A stretch of 64,000 bases of DNA from Bacillota bacterium (GTDB taxonomy: Bacteria; Bacillota; Clostridia; TANB77; CAG-465), in NCBI GenBank assembly GCA_023410645.1, contig JAEYPQ010000040.1:25298-89297 (forward strand). The letters are read 5' to 3'. Made by a program: the position numbers and the translations under genes. Position 1 is the stretch's first letter. Every line of letters begins with the position of its first letter. Positions 53,383 to 62,898 of this stretch are shown in pieces. The notes below the pieces were generated by a model, which was not told where the DNA came from, did no database searches, and saw nothing but the letters and a program-made list of their open reading frames with translations.

Positions 53383-53808
53383 ATGAAAAAAATAAAGTTA
53401 TGTTGTTTTACTGTAAATTTAACACATGCATGCATAATAGCAAACAATTTTATAAACAACGAGCTTGAAAATGTGAAAATAATTTATATTAATGAAAGAA
53501 GTGAAAAAAGAAAGTTTAAAACTATTATCTCCAGATTCTACAAAAAGATAGAGGATAATATGTATTATACGGAATGGCTAAATGAAAAAATTACTCATGA
53601 TTATAATAATGAAAATTTTGTTTTTGTCGTATATGGCAAAGAACAATTTGTAAATAAGGTAAATAGATTTTTAGAATTAAATGATTCAAAAGGATACATT
53701 ATAAATTGCTATGAAATATTTAGTATTGAAAATACAAGAGATATAATAGCAAAACATGACTTCTATATTAATACAACAGGTGTGGTAAGGAAGGAGACTT
53801 TAAAATAA
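53383..53808 (+). CDS. Hypothetical protein
   Basis: 141 residues, not recognised. Mixed alpha/beta, basic N-terminal third ('RSEKRKFKTIISRFYKK'), cysteines at 7, 8 and 16, no membrane helix. 'NFVFVVYGKEQFVNKVNRF' looks like a Rossmann-type strand-helix unit. gagagggg ribosome binding site. Its own strong promoter and the unusual position between spoIIR and another unknown gene leave the role open. Confidence 0.6.
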   Translation: MKKIKLCCFTVNLTHACIIANNFINNELENVKIIYINERSEKRKFKTIISRFYKKIEDNMYYTEWLNEKITHDYNNENFVFVVYGKEQFVNKVNRFLELNDSKGYIINCYEIFSIENTRDIIAKHDFYINTTGVVRKETLK

Positions 53809-53839
53809 GTAAATTTGTTTCAAAAATGATTATTAACGG

Positions 53840-53868
53840 TTGACTACCTCGACAAATTATGATATAAT
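53840..53868 (+). promoter_or_regulatory. Promoter of the 53931 gene
   Basis: TTGACT (53840-53845), 17-base spacer ending TGA, TATAAT (53863-53868), one of the best in the window. Confidence 0.88.
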
Positions 53869-53930
53869 TCTTGCACTCATAACTTTTGCTAATAGTTATA
53901 ATAAATTATATTATAATGGAGGTAGGTTAA

Positions 53931-54182
53931 ATGGATAATTGTATTGTGGTTTTTGAAGAAGATCAGATTCATGTTAGTGTTGGAGTAGAATCTGAAAGTT
54001 CTAAAAGTGGAATTGTGTTTTCTCGCATTATTGATGCTAATGAGAATTTTTCAGAAAACCAAGATTTAATTAAAAAAGAATTAACTGAATTTTTGCAGAA
54101 ACATTGTTGCTGCGAGGCAGTAATTAATCAGGCGATTGCATCTTTGTTGGATAAGTTCCAAAAAGCTGTAGTATTAGTTTAA
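53931..54182 (+). CDS. Small hypothetical protein with a CCC motif
   Basis: 83 residues, acidic, soluble. Contains 'QKHCCCEAVINQAIA', three adjacent cysteines in the C-terminal half. No family recognised; the cysteine triplet could bind a metal or cofactor (inference). It has an excellent promoter, an ggaggt ribosome binding site and its own terminator, so it is expected to be strongly expressed. Confidence 0.65.
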   Translation: MDNCIVVFEEDQIHVSVGVESESSKSGIVFSRIIDANENFSENQDLIKKELTEFLQKHCCCEAVINQAIASLLDKFQKAVVLV

Positions 54183-54196
54183 AAATGTTATAAAAG

Positions 54197-54236
54197 AACT
54201 ACCGAGTGTTTTATTATTATAAAACTCGGTAGTTTA
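54197..54236. terminator. Bidirectional terminator
   Basis: 11-bp stem aactaccgagt (54197-54207) / actcggtagtt (54224-54234) with T-rich loop. Confidence 0.85.
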
Positions 54237-54626
54237 TTTCTTTTCAATATAATTTTTTATCATTAATTTTGATATATTGATAAAGATATCTTTATCAATA
54301 TTTTCTAATTTATTTATTTCTTTCATAAGGTCATTAAAATTAAATTCCTTAAATTGCTTTATAGATTTTTTTATATAACGTCTTGCAAAATACCTTCTTT
54401 TTATTATTTTATTTTCTAGACAAAAATAATAAAAGTTAGGACGATTTGCACTATACTTAAAAGATAGTCGTTTTATTGTTCTTAAATACTTTGGATTATA
54501 TGACTCTTCATAATATATTTGTAAAATACTATTACTTTTTTTTAGATTTTTTGATATATTATCAATAACTTGTAAAATATTATTTTGCTTTTTAACCAAG
54601 AACTCTAATAAGTCATCGCTTTCCAT
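54234..54626 (-). CDS. Hypothetical protein
   Basis: 130 residues, highly basic and helical ('IKRRYFARRYIKKSIKQFKEF'), no family recognised. Coiled-coil potential in the first 35 residues ('LEFLVKKQNNILQVIDNISKNL'). A minus-strand promoter lies upstream at 54678-54706; ggaggga ribosome binding site. Confidence 0.6.
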   Translation of the reverse strand: MESDDLLEFLVKKQNNILQVIDNISKNLKKSNSILQIYYEESYNPKYLRTIKRLSFKYSANRPNFYYFCLENKIIKRRYFARRYIKKSIKQFKEFNFNDLMKEINKLENIDKDIFINISKLMIKNYIEKK

Positions 54627-54677
54627 ATATCCCTCCTATCTATTAATCAATTGGTAAGTTAAAGAAATATTTTATTT

Positions 54678-54706
54678 ATTTTAGCATATTATGGAAATTT
54701 GGTCAA
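54678..54706 (-). promoter_or_regulatory. Promoter of the 54234-54626 gene
   Basis: On the minus strand TTGACC (54701-54706), 17-base spacer, TAAAAT (54678-54683). Confidence 0.7.
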
Positions 54707-54715
54707 CTCAATTTT

Positions 54716-54734
54716 ATGTTGTGTAAAACAACAT
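54716..54734. other. Unassigned small hairpin in the 54627-54911 gap
   Basis: Perfect 7-bp stem atgttgt (54716-54722) / acaacat (54728-54734) followed by tatttttag. It may be a weak terminator between the divergent units; the rest of this 285-base gap holds two promoters and nothing else seen. Confidence 0.35.
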
Positions 54735-54817
54735 TATTTTTAGCTAAAATAAATTCTGAATAGAAAAATTAACCGCATAATGCCTTAAAAAATGCTTAAA
54801 ATACAAGTATATTTCTA

Positions 54818-54846
54818 TTGACATATACTTTCTTTTAAAGTATAAT
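54818..54846 (+). promoter_or_regulatory. Consensus promoter of the gatC-gatA-proS-gatB operon
   Basis: Exact TTGACA (54818-54823), 17-base spacer, exact TATAAT (54841-54846), the only perfect consensus in the window. The leader to gatC is about 60 bases, too short for a T-box. Confidence 0.95.
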
Positions 54847-54911
54847 TATATGGACGTTATAAGGAAAAAAATAGAAAAAACCTATTAGTCAGGAGAGGAG
54901 TTTTTAAAAAA

Positions 54912-55199
54912 ATGAGTATATCAAAAGAAGATGTTAAAAAAATTGCTAGTCTTTCAAGACTTGAGTTTAATGAAGAAGAATTAGAAAAATTTACTACTGA
55001 TTTATCAAATATAGTTGATTTTGCCAATACTTTATCAGAAATAAATGTGGATGGTGTAAAACCTACAGCACATATATTGGATATAAAAAATGTATTTAGA
55101 AAAGATGAAATCAAAGAGTCATACGATAGAGAAGAAATACTTAAAAATGCACCTGATTCAGAAGCAGGTTGTGTAAGTGTTCCAAAAACAGTAGAATAA
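54912..55199 (+). CDS. gatC: Aspartyl/glutamyl-tRNA amidotransferase subunit C
   Basis: 95 residues, full length. 'VKKIASLSRLEFNEEELEKF' and 'INVDGVKPTAHI' are typical of GatC, which wraps around GatA and stabilises the GatCAB complex. First gene of the operon behind a consensus promoter; gaggag ribosome binding site. Works with GatA and GatB to convert Glu-tRNA(Gln) and Asp-tRNA(Asn) to the amidated forms. Confidence 0.95.
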   Translation: MSISKEDVKKIASLSRLEFNEEELEKFTTDLSNIVDFANTLSEINVDGVKPTAHILDIKNVFRKDEIKESYDREEILKNAPDSEAGCVSVPKTVE

Positions 55200-55211
55200 G
55201 GGGTGTAGTAA

Positions 55212-56672
55212 ATGGAGTTATATAGTAAAACACTAGCAGAAATTGCTAGAGATATAAAAGAAAAAAATGTTACAATAAAAGAAGTTTTAGATAGTGTATA
55301 TTCACGTATCGATAGTGTAGAATCTAAAGTTGATGCATATGTTACTTTAACTCGTGAGAATGCATATAAAAGGGCTGAGATTTTACAAAAAAAATTAGAT
55401 AAAGGTGAAGATATAGGTATATTTGGTGGTGTACCTATTGCAATAAAAGATAATATGTGTACAAAAAATGTAAGAACAACTTGTTCTTCAAAAATGCTAG
55501 AAAATTTTGTACCTATATATGATGCAACAGTAATTGAAAAATTAGAAGAAGCAGGTGCTATCGTACTTGGTAAAACTAATATGGATGAATTTGCTATGGG
55601 TTCTTCTACGGAAACTTCATATATTAAGAAAACAAAAAATCCATGGAATATTGAATGTGTACCTGGTGGTTCAAGTGGTGGTAGTGCAGCAGTTGTTGCT
55701 TCTGATATGGCGTATGCTTCACTTGGTTCAGATACAGGTGGATCTATTAGACAACCAGCTTCATATTGTTCTGTTGTGGGTCTTAAACCAACTTATGGTA
55801 TGGTATCAAGATATGGTTTAATTGCATTTGCATCATCACTTGACCAAATAGGACCATTTACAAAAACAGTAGAAGATGCTGCTTTAATGTTAAATGTAAT
55901 ATCAGGATACGATAATAAAGATACTACATCAGCGAATTTAGAAAAGAAAGATTATACAAAATTCTTGACTAAAGATTTAAATGGCTTTAAAATTGGTATT
56001 GATGAAAATTTTGTAAAAGATGGATTAAATAAAGAGGTAAAAGCAGAATATGAAAATTCAATTGAAACATTGAAAAAATTAGGAGCAAAAATTGTAAATG
56101 TAGATTTAAACTATGCTAAGTATTCACTTGCTACATATTATATAATAGCAACTGCTGAGGCATCATCTAATTTAGGAAGATATGATGGAATTAGATATGG
56201 TCATAGAGCAGAAAGTTTTGATGATTTAATAGATTTATATGTAAAATCTAGAACTGAAGGCTTTGGAAATGAAGTAAAAAGAAGAATAATGCTTGGTACT
56301 TATGTTTTAAGTTCAGGTTATTATGATGCATATTATAAAAGAGCTCAACAAGTAAGAACTTTAATAATAGAAAACTTTAAAAAAGCTTTTGAATCTTGTG
56401 ATGCAATTTTAATACCTACTGCACCAAGTACAGCATTTAAATTTGGAGCTAAATCAGATAATCCTATAGAAATGTATTTAGAAGATATATATACTGTTCC
56501 AGTAAATATTGCAGGACTTCCGGCCATTTCAGTACCTGGTGGTTTTGATTCAAATAGTATGCCTATTGGAATGCAATTTATTGCAGATGCATTTAGAGAA
56601 GATAAATTAATGCAAGTTGCATATGCATATGAGCAAAATACAAATCATCATAATATGAAACCTAATATATAA
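55212..56672 (+). CDS. gatA: Aspartyl/glutamyl-tRNA amidotransferase subunit A
   Basis: 486 residues. Amidase signature: catalytic Lys in 'VPIAIKDNMCT', 'VPGGSSGGSAAVVA' with the cis-Ser/Ser catalytic pair, and 'LGSDTGGSIRQPASYC'. It hydrolyses glutamine and channels ammonia to GatB. 12 bases after gatC. Confidence 0.97.
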   Translation: MELYSKTLAEIARDIKEKNVTIKEVLDSVYSRIDSVESKVDAYVTLTRENAYKRAEILQKKLDKGEDIGIFGGVPIAIKDNMCTKNVRTTCSSKMLENFVPIYDATVIEKLEEAGAIVLGKTNMDEFAMGSSTETSYIKKTKNPWNIECVPGGSSGGSAAVVASDMAYASLGSDTGGSIRQPASYCSVVGLKPTYGMVSRYGLIAFASSLDQIGPFTKTVEDAALMLNVISGYDNKDTTSANLEKKDYTKFLTKDLNGFKIGIDENFVKDGLNKEVKAEYENSIETLKKLGAKIVNVDLNYAKYSLATYYIIATAEASSNLGRYDGIRYGHRAESFDDLIDLYVKSRTEGFGNEVKRRIMLGTYVLSSGYYDAYYKRAQQVRTLIIENFKKAFESCDAILIPTAPSTAFKFGAKSDNPIEMYLEDIYTVPVNIAGLPAISVPGGFDSNSMPIGMQFIADAFREDKLMQVAYAYEQNTNHHNMKPNI

Positions 56673-56686
56673 TAAGGAGAAAAATT

Positions 56687-58402
56687 ATGTTACAATCAAA
56701 ATTAATAGGAGAGACATACAAAGAATGGCCAAGTGATGCAATACTTAAAAGTCATGGACTTCTTTTAAAAGGTGGCTATATAAGACAAATGGCAGCAGGG
56801 ATATATACACTTCTTCCACTTGCAAGAAAAGTCACTTCTAAAATAGAAAATATTATTAGAGAAGAAATGAATGGTATTGGTGCACAAGAAATGTTAATGC
56901 CACTTGTTGCTACAAAAAAACTTTGGGATATGTCCGGTAGATATGATGCAATAGATGGAGAGCTTCTGAAATTTAAAGACAGATCAGGAACTGAAATGTT
57001 ACTTTCTATGACTCATGAAGAAGCAGTTACATTTATTGCAATGACAGAAGCAAAAAATTATTCAAAATACCCATTTTCTGTGTATCAATTACAAACTAAA
57101 TTTAGAGATGAGGCTAGAAGTCGTGGCGGTCTTATACGTGTAAGAGAATTTACTATGAAAGATGCTTATTCATTCCACAGAAATCAAGAAAGCTTAGATG
57201 AAGTTTATCAAGAATATTACGATGCATACAATAGAATATATAGTAGGGTTGGTGTTCCAGAAGTTATTGCAGTAGCATCTGATACTGGTATGATGGGTGG
57301 AACTGGTGCCCATGAATATATGCTTTTATGTGATGCTGGTGAAGACAAAATTATTGTTTGTAGTGAATGTGGATATAGTGCTAATATGGAAGTTGCAAAA
57401 TATGGAAATATAGAAGCTATTACAACTAAGGAAGAAAGTTTAGAAAAATTTAGTACTCCTAATATAAAGACAATTGATGCATTAGTAAACTTTACTAGTA
57501 AAGAATCAAATCAAATGTTAAAAGCAGTTGTATATACAAGAATGGACACTAAACAATCAGTAGTTATATTTATTCGTGCTGATCGTGATGTTAATGAAGC
57601 AAAAGTAAGAAATTACATTAAAGCAGAAATTGAACCAAGAAAAGAATCGGAAAATGATAATATTACTTATGGATTTATTGGACCAGTTGGTTTTAATGAT
57701 AAAAAAGCAACTATAATTTATGATAAATCTTTAGAAAATGAAAAAAGTTTAATTGCAGGTGCAAATGAAATAGATTACCATTTCAAAGGAATAAATATAT
57801 CAAGAGATGTCGGTGAAGTTAAATATATAGATGTTGCAAAAGTGATAGAGAGTGATACTTGCCCTATATGTGCAAAGAAAACATTAACAATTTCTAATGG
57901 TATAGAAGTTGGTAATATATTTAAGCTTGGTACTAAATATACAGAATCTATGGGTATGACTTATGCAGATGAAGATGGAAAAGAAAAAAATCCAATAATG
58001 GGTTGTTATGGTATAGGTGTTGGAAGACTTATGGCATCTGTACTTGAAGCAAGAGGAACAGAGAAAGCTACAAATTGGCCTGCGTCAATTGCACCATTTG
58101 ATGTACATATATGTCCAATTGATTATACAAATAGTATAGAGATAAAATTAAAATCTGATGAAATATATAACAAATTAAAAGATTATGGATTTGATGTTTT
58201 AATTGATGATAGACAAAAAAGTCCAGGTGTTAAATTTGCAGATGCAGATTTAATTGGAGCTCCAATTAGAATAGTTATAAGTCCTAGAAACTTGCCAAAC
58301 GGTTTAGTTGAAATAAAAGTACTCGGAAATAGTGATGCAACATTAGTTAATGTTGAGGAGTTATATGAATACATACAAAAAGTAAAAAAGGAACTAAAGT
58401 AG
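56687..58402 (+). CDS. proS: Prolyl-tRNA synthetase (bacterial type)
   Basis: 571 residues. Class II motifs: 'VTSKIENIIREEMNGIGAQEMLMP' (motif 1), 'FRDEARSRGGLIRVREFTMKDAYSF' (motif 2 pattern, cited in part) and 'MGCYGIGVGRLMASVLEA' (motif 3), an editing insertion between motifs 2 and 3 (~residues 225-400) and an anticodon-binding C-terminal domain ('FDVLIDDRQKSPGVKFADADLIG'). It charges tRNA-Pro. Unusually it sits between gatA and gatB, 14 and 15 bases from them. Confidence 0.97.
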   Translation: MLQSKLIGETYKEWPSDAILKSHGLLLKGGYIRQMAAGIYTLLPLARKVTSKIENIIREEMNGIGAQEMLMPLVATKKLWDMSGRYDAIDGELLKFKDRSGTEMLLSMTHEEAVTFIAMTEAKNYSKYPFSVYQLQTKFRDEARSRGGLIRVREFTMKDAYSFHRNQESLDEVYQEYYDAYNRIYSRVGVPEVIAVASDTGMMGGTGAHEYMLLCDAGEDKIIVCSECGYSANMEVAKYGNIEAITTKEESLEKFSTPNIKTIDALVNFTSKESNQMLKAVVYTRMDTKQSVVIFIRADRDVNEAKVRNYIKAEIEPRKESENDNITYGFIGPVGFNDKKATIIYDKSLENEKSLIAGANEIDYHFKGINISRDVGEVKYIDVAKVIESDTCPICAKKTLTISNGIEVGNIFKLGTKYTESMGMTYADEDGKEKNPIMGCYGIGVGRLMASVLEARGTEKATNWPASIAPFDVHICPIDYTNSIEIKLKSDEIYNKLKDYGFDVLIDDRQKSPGVKFADADLIGAPIRIVISPRNLPNGLVEIKVLGNSDATLVNVEELYEYIQKVKKELK

Positions 58403-58417
58403 AGAGGAGATAATATA

Positions 58418-59851
58418 ATGAAAGATTATGAAGTTGTAATTGGTTTAGAAGTACATGCAGAACTTTCAACTAATACAAAAATATACTGTGGTTGCTCAAC
58501 TGAATTTGGAGCTGATCCAAATACTCATTGTTGTCCAATATGTACTGGAATGCCTGGAACACTTCCAGTATTAAATGAAAAAGTAGTAGAATATGCAGTA
58601 AAAGCTGGTCTTGCTACAAATTGTGAAATTGCTAAGTTCTCTAAACAAGATAGAAAAAATTATTTTTATCCTGATTTACCTAAAGCTTATCAGACATCAC
58701 AATATGATTTACCACTTTGTGAGCATGGACATTTAGATATAAATGTAAATGGCGAGAAAAAAAGAATAGGTATAACAAGAATTCATATTGAAGAAGATGC
58801 AGGAAAATTAATACATGATGCATACACTGGTGATACACTTGTTGACATGAATAGATGTGCTGTACCATTAATAGAAATAGTATCAGAACCTGATATGAGA
58901 AGTGCAGCTGAAGCTGTTGAATATATGCAGACATTAAAAGGAATACTAGAATATCTTGAGGTTTGTGATTGTAAAATGCAAGAAGGATCTTTAAGATGCG
59001 ATGTAAACTTATCAGTTAGACCAGTAGGACAAAAAGAATTTGGTACAAGAACAGAAACTAAAAACCTAAATTCATTTAGAGCAATAGAAAATTCAATAGA
59101 GTTTGAAATTAAAAGACAAATTGAAGAACTTGAAAATGGTGGTGTAATATATCAAGAAACAAGAAGATTTGATGATACAAAAGGAATAGGTTATGCTATG
59201 CGTTCTAAAGAAGATGCACATGATTATAGATATTTCCCAGAACCAGATTTAGCACCAATTGTTTTAAGTGATGAATATGTAGAAAATATTAGAAAAACCC
59301 TACCTGAAATGCCACACATAAAGAAATCTAGATATATTGAAGAATATAATTTACCCGAATATGATGCAACTCAGCTTACAAATTCTAAATATACCGCTAA
59401 ATTCTTTGAAGAGGCTGAAGAGATATGTAAAAATGCAAAAGCTGTATCTAATTGGATTATGACTGACTTTACAAAGTTATTAAATGAGAAAGAAATTTCA
59501 ATTAATGAATCTAAAATAACAGCTGAAAATCTAGCTGAGCTTATAGAACTTATTGATAAAGGAACAATAAGTTCCGCAATAGCTAAGAAAGTATTTGTAG
59601 ATATGTTTGAAACTGGAGATAGTGCAAAAGATATCGTAGAGAAAAAAGGACTTGTACAAATGTCTGATGAAGGTGCTATAAAAGAAATAGTACAAAAAAT
59701 TGTAGATACTAATCCACAATCAGTAGCAGATTATAAAGCGGGTAAAGATAAAGCAATAGGTTTCTTAGTTGGACAAATTATGAAAGAATCTAAAGGAAAA
59801 GCAAATCCTCAAATTGTTAATAAATTATTAGTTGAAATATTAAATAAGTAA
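58418..59851 (+). CDS. gatB: Aspartyl/glutamyl-tRNA amidotransferase subunit B
   Basis: 477 residues. 'YEVVIGLEVHAELSTNTKIYC', zinc-type cysteines 'CGCSTEF...CCPICTGMPG', 'KNYFYPDLPKAYQTSQYD', 'IHIEEDAGKLIHD' and a C-terminal GatB/YqeY domain. It binds the misacylated tRNA and activates its side chain. Last gene of the operon; terminator follows. Confidence 0.97.
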   Translation: MKDYEVVIGLEVHAELSTNTKIYCGCSTEFGADPNTHCCPICTGMPGTLPVLNEKVVEYAVKAGLATNCEIAKFSKQDRKNYFYPDLPKAYQTSQYDLPLCEHGHLDINVNGEKKRIGITRIHIEEDAGKLIHDAYTGDTLVDMNRCAVPLIEIVSEPDMRSAAEAVEYMQTLKGILEYLEVCDCKMQEGSLRCDVNLSVRPVGQKEFGTRTETKNLNSFRAIENSIEFEIKRQIEELENGGVIYQETRRFDDTKGIGYAMRSKEDAHDYRYFPEPDLAPIVLSDEYVENIRKTLPEMPHIKKSRYIEEYNLPEYDATQLTNSKYTAKFFEEAEEICKNAKAVSNWIMTDFTKLLNEKEISINESKITAENLAELIELIDKGTISSAIAKKVFVDMFETGDSAKDIVEKKGLVQMSDEGAIKEIVQKIVDTNPQSVADYKAGKDKAIGFLVGQIMKESKGKANPQIVNKLLVEILNK

Positions 59852-59887
59852 ATGTATGTCTATATATTATAGTAATAATTATACTTT

Positions 59888-59925
59888 GAGATGTAAGTTT
59901 TAAAAATACTGCATCTCTTTTTATT
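59888..59925 (+). terminator. Terminator of the gat operon
   Basis: Stem gagatg (59888-59893) / catctc (59912-59917), then tttttatt. Confidence 0.75.
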
Positions 59926-60046
59926 GTTTTAATATTTGAATTTAATTTTTATTTATGATAAACTTATTTAAACAATAATAAATGAATAAATAATTGGTAT
60001 AATATAAATATATATCATTATGTTTTATTTTGAAATGAGGGTATTT

Positions 60047-61642
60047 ATGGATAATGAAAATGAAGAATTTGAAACACATAAAAAACAAAAAAAAGGTGAA
60101 AAAAATATAATTTTATCACTACTAAAGATAATTCCTGCACTATTTATTTTTGTAATTCAAATAATTTTTATAATATTAGTATATAGCAGCGTTAAAGGAA
60201 TGTATGCATATATATCAATACTATTTGAAATTATTAGAATAATAGCTGTATTAATATTGTTATACAGAAGAGATAGTCCAGAATATAAAATTTCTTGGAT
60301 TACATTTATAATGTTTCTACCAGTGGTTGGAATAATTGCATTTTTTCTATGGGGAAATAGTAGACTTAAAAAATATATATCTAAAAGATTTAGTAAAATA
60401 CATTCAGTTACAAAAAGGACTTTGAATCATTCAGAAGAAATTGAAAATGAAATATTAACTATGGATAGATATAAATATAATCAGATAAAATATATAAAAA
60501 ATATTACAGGATATCCTGTTTATGAAAATCAAGGTGTAGAATATTTTAAAACTGGAATGGATTTTTTTGAGGCTGTAAAAGATGATTTAAAGAAAGCAAA
60601 AAAGTACATATTCATTGAGTTTTATATTATATCTTCTGGAAATCTATTAAATGAAATTGTAGAAATATTAAAGGCAAAAGCAAAAGAAGGTGTTAAAATA
60701 ACAATAATTGCAGATGCCATTGGTTGTATGGGCAGAATGCCGAAGAATTTTATTAATGAAATGAGTCAAATAGGTATCGAAGTATATAAATTTAATCCAT
60801 TTAATTTTGTAATAAGTGGATACGCAAATTATCGTGATCATAGAAAAATAATTGTTGTAGATGGTACTGTTGCATATACAGGAGGCGTAAATATCGCTGA
60901 TGAATATGTAAACCTAATTGAAAAATATGGTTACTGGAAAGATGTTGGAATAAAAATATATGGAGAATCAGTAAATAGTTTTGTTGTTATGTTCTTAGGC
61001 TTCTTAGAACAAATTACAAATAAAAGAATTGATATAAAAGAATATATTAATGTTGGTAAAGAAGAAAGTAATGAGAAAAAAATAGGAAAAAAATCAGGTT
61101 ATATAATGCCATTTGATGATGGACCGGACAATTTAAAAAATCCGACTGAAAATGTGTATATACAAGCGTTTAATTATACTAAAGACTATATGTATATGAC
61201 AACTCCATATTTTGTTATTAGTCAATCTGTTTTAGACTCTATATTAAACAGTGCTAGAAGTGGAGTAGATGTAAGAATTATAGTACCGTATATACCTGAT
61301 AAAAAATTAGTTAATATAGCTACAAAGTCATATTATGAAGTTTTGCTAGAGGCTGGTGTAAAAATATATGAATATGGTCCAGGTTTTATTCATGCTAAAT
61401 CCTTTGTAGCAGATGACGATATTTCAATAGTTGGAACAGCTAATCTTGACTTTAGGAGTATGCACTTAAATTTCGAATGTACAATATTGACATATAATAC
61501 TGGAGAGGAAATGAAAATCAAAGAAGATTTTGAAAGTATGTTAAAAGATTGTAAAGAAATAAAATTAGATGAGTGGAGAAAGAGATCCATATTTACAAAG
61601 TTAATGGAAGCTTTTATGACTGCATTTTCACCAATGATATAA
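60047..61642 (+). CDS. cls: Cardiolipin synthase
   Basis: 531 residues. Two N-terminal membrane helices, then two phospholipase-D HKD sites: 'YRDHRKIIVVDGTVAYTGGVNIAD' (pattern cited in part) and 'HAKSFVADDDISIVGTANLDFRS' (pattern). It condenses two phosphatidylglycerols to cardiolipin, using the product line started by pgsA (32164). Start 60047 follows gagggt; an ATG 12 bases earlier is less well placed. Confidence 0.93.
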   Translation: MDNENEEFETHKKQKKGEKNIILSLLKIIPALFIFVIQIIFIILVYSSVKGMYAYISILFEIIRIIAVLILLYRRDSPEYKISWITFIMFLPVVGIIAFFLWGNSRLKKYISKRFSKIHSVTKRTLNHSEEIENEILTMDRYKYNQIKYIKNITGYPVYENQGVEYFKTGMDFFEAVKDDLKKAKKYIFIEFYIISSGNLLNEIVEILKAKAKEGVKITIIADAIGCMGRMPKNFINEMSQIGIEVYKFNPFNFVISGYANYRDHRKIIVVDGTVAYTGGVNIADEYVNLIEKYGYWKDVGIKIYGESVNSFVVMFLGFLEQITNKRIDIKEYINVGKEESNEKKIGKKSGYIMPFDDGPDNLKNPTENVYIQAFNYTKDYMYMTTPYFVISQSVLDSILNSARSGVDVRIIVPYIPDKKLVNIATKSYYEVLLEAGVKIYEYGPGFIHAKSFVADDDISIVGTANLDFRSMHLNFECTILTYNTGEEMKIKEDFESMLKDCKEIKLDEWRKRSIFTKLMEAFMTAFSPMI

Positions 61643-61651
61643 TTTGTGTAG

Positions 61652-61680
61652 TTGACAAATAAAATAAAAGATAGTAAAAT
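61652..61680 (+). promoter_or_regulatory. Promoter of the patatin gene
   Basis: TTGACA (61652-61657), 17-base spacer, TAAAAT (61675-61680). Confidence 0.85.
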
Positions 61681-61705
61681 ATACATATAAGATGGGGTGA
61701 TTTTG

Positions 61706-62866
61706 TTGAAACATGCACTTGCTTTGGAAGGTGGAGGAGCAAGAGGGGCTTACCATATGGGAGCAATCAAAGCATTATATGAACTTGGATATAAATTTGA
61801 TGCAGTATCAGGTACTTCCATTGGTTCTATAAATGCTGCAATGCTTGCACAAGGAAGTTTTGACACTGCATATGAAATATGGGAAAATATGAAATATTCT
61901 ACTATATTTGATATTGATGATGAAAAGGTAAATTCTGTTAGAAGATCAGGTATAAATTTAGATATTATAAGATACGTATCTAAGAAATTAGATGATACAT
62001 TAAAAAATCGTGGTATTGATACTAAAAAAATGAGAAAATTACTTGAAGAAAATATTGATGAAGAAAAAATAAGAAACTCTAATATATTATATGGTCTTGT
62101 TACAGTTTGTTTAACAGATCGAAAGCCACAAGAACTCTTTATTAATGATATACCACAAGGAAAATTAATTGACTATATAATGGCAAGTTCTTGCTTACCT
62201 ATATTTAAAATAACTAAAATCGATAATAAAAATTATTTAGATGGTGGATTTTGGGATAATTGTCCTGTAGATATGTTATTACATAAAGGATATAAAGACA
62301 TATTTGTAATAAGAGTATATAAGGTGATGAGGATAAGAAATTATAAGAAGATTATAAAACAAAAAGATGTAACATTACATATGATTGAACCAGTAGATAG
62401 ATTACCTAGTATATTAAGTTTTGAATCAAAAACTTCAAATGAATTAATCAATATGGGATATTATGATACAATAAAAAATGTCAAAAATCTTGACGGAATT
62501 AGATACTATATTGAAGCTAAGAAAGAAAATTATTATTTTGATAAGATTTGTAATATAAAAGAAGAGAAAATAAAAAAAATTGCTGATTTACTAAAAATAA
62601 GAATTGTAAGTGGGGATTCATATAAAAAGATTTTACTTGAAGATATATTACCAGAACTTGTTTATAAAACACAAGTAAAAGAAGCAAGCAATTATAAAGA
62701 AGTAATCTTTGCACTTATTGAGTATGTGGCTATAAAGGAAAATATTCATAGATATCAAATATATGAATTTGAAGAACTTTTAGAATTATTAAAGAAAAAA
62801 ATAGTATATAAAAATAAAAATAGAGTAGATGAAGCAATATATAGATTTGTGAAATATATAGAATAA
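61706..62866 (+). CDS. Patatin-like phospholipase
   Basis: 386 residues. Oxyanion motif 'LEGGGARGAYHMGAI', nucleophile Ser in 'GTSIGSINAAM' and Asp in 'YLDGGFWDNCPV' make the patatin Ser-Asp dyad. The C-terminal ~150 residues are a charged helical domain not in the core. TTG start at 61706 chosen for gatgggg at 61691-61697; GTG 61697 overlaps it. It follows cls, so both concern phospholipid turnover. Confidence 0.9.
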   Translation: MKHALALEGGGARGAYHMGAIKALYELGYKFDAVSGTSIGSINAAMLAQGSFDTAYEIWENMKYSTIFDIDDEKVNSVRRSGINLDIIRYVSKKLDDTLKNRGIDTKKMRKLLEENIDEEKIRNSNILYGLVTVCLTDRKPQELFINDIPQGKLIDYIMASSCLPIFKITKIDNKNYLDGGFWDNCPVDMLLHKGYKDIFVIRVYKVMRIRNYKKIIKQKDVTLHMIEPVDRLPSILSFESKTSNELINMGYYDTIKNVKNLDGIRYYIEAKKENYYFDKICNIKEEKIKKIADLLKIRIVSGDSYKKILLEDILPELVYKTQVKEASNYKEVIFALIEYVAIKENIHRYQIYEFEELLELLKKKIVYKNKNRVDEAIYRFVKYIE

Positions 62867-62895
62867 AGTGATAACAATTTAGTTATCACTTTATT
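62862..62895. terminator. Bidirectional terminator overlapping the patatin stop
   Basis: 14-bp perfect stem (62862-62875 with 62882-62895), loop aattta. Confidence 0.9.
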
Positions 62896-62898
62896 CTT

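Noticed and set aside
54627..54911. T-box or other riboswitch ahead of gatC-gatA-proS-gatB
   Set aside because: The perfect promoter leaves only a ~60-base leader, too short for a T-box, and no specifier or antiterminator elements were found.
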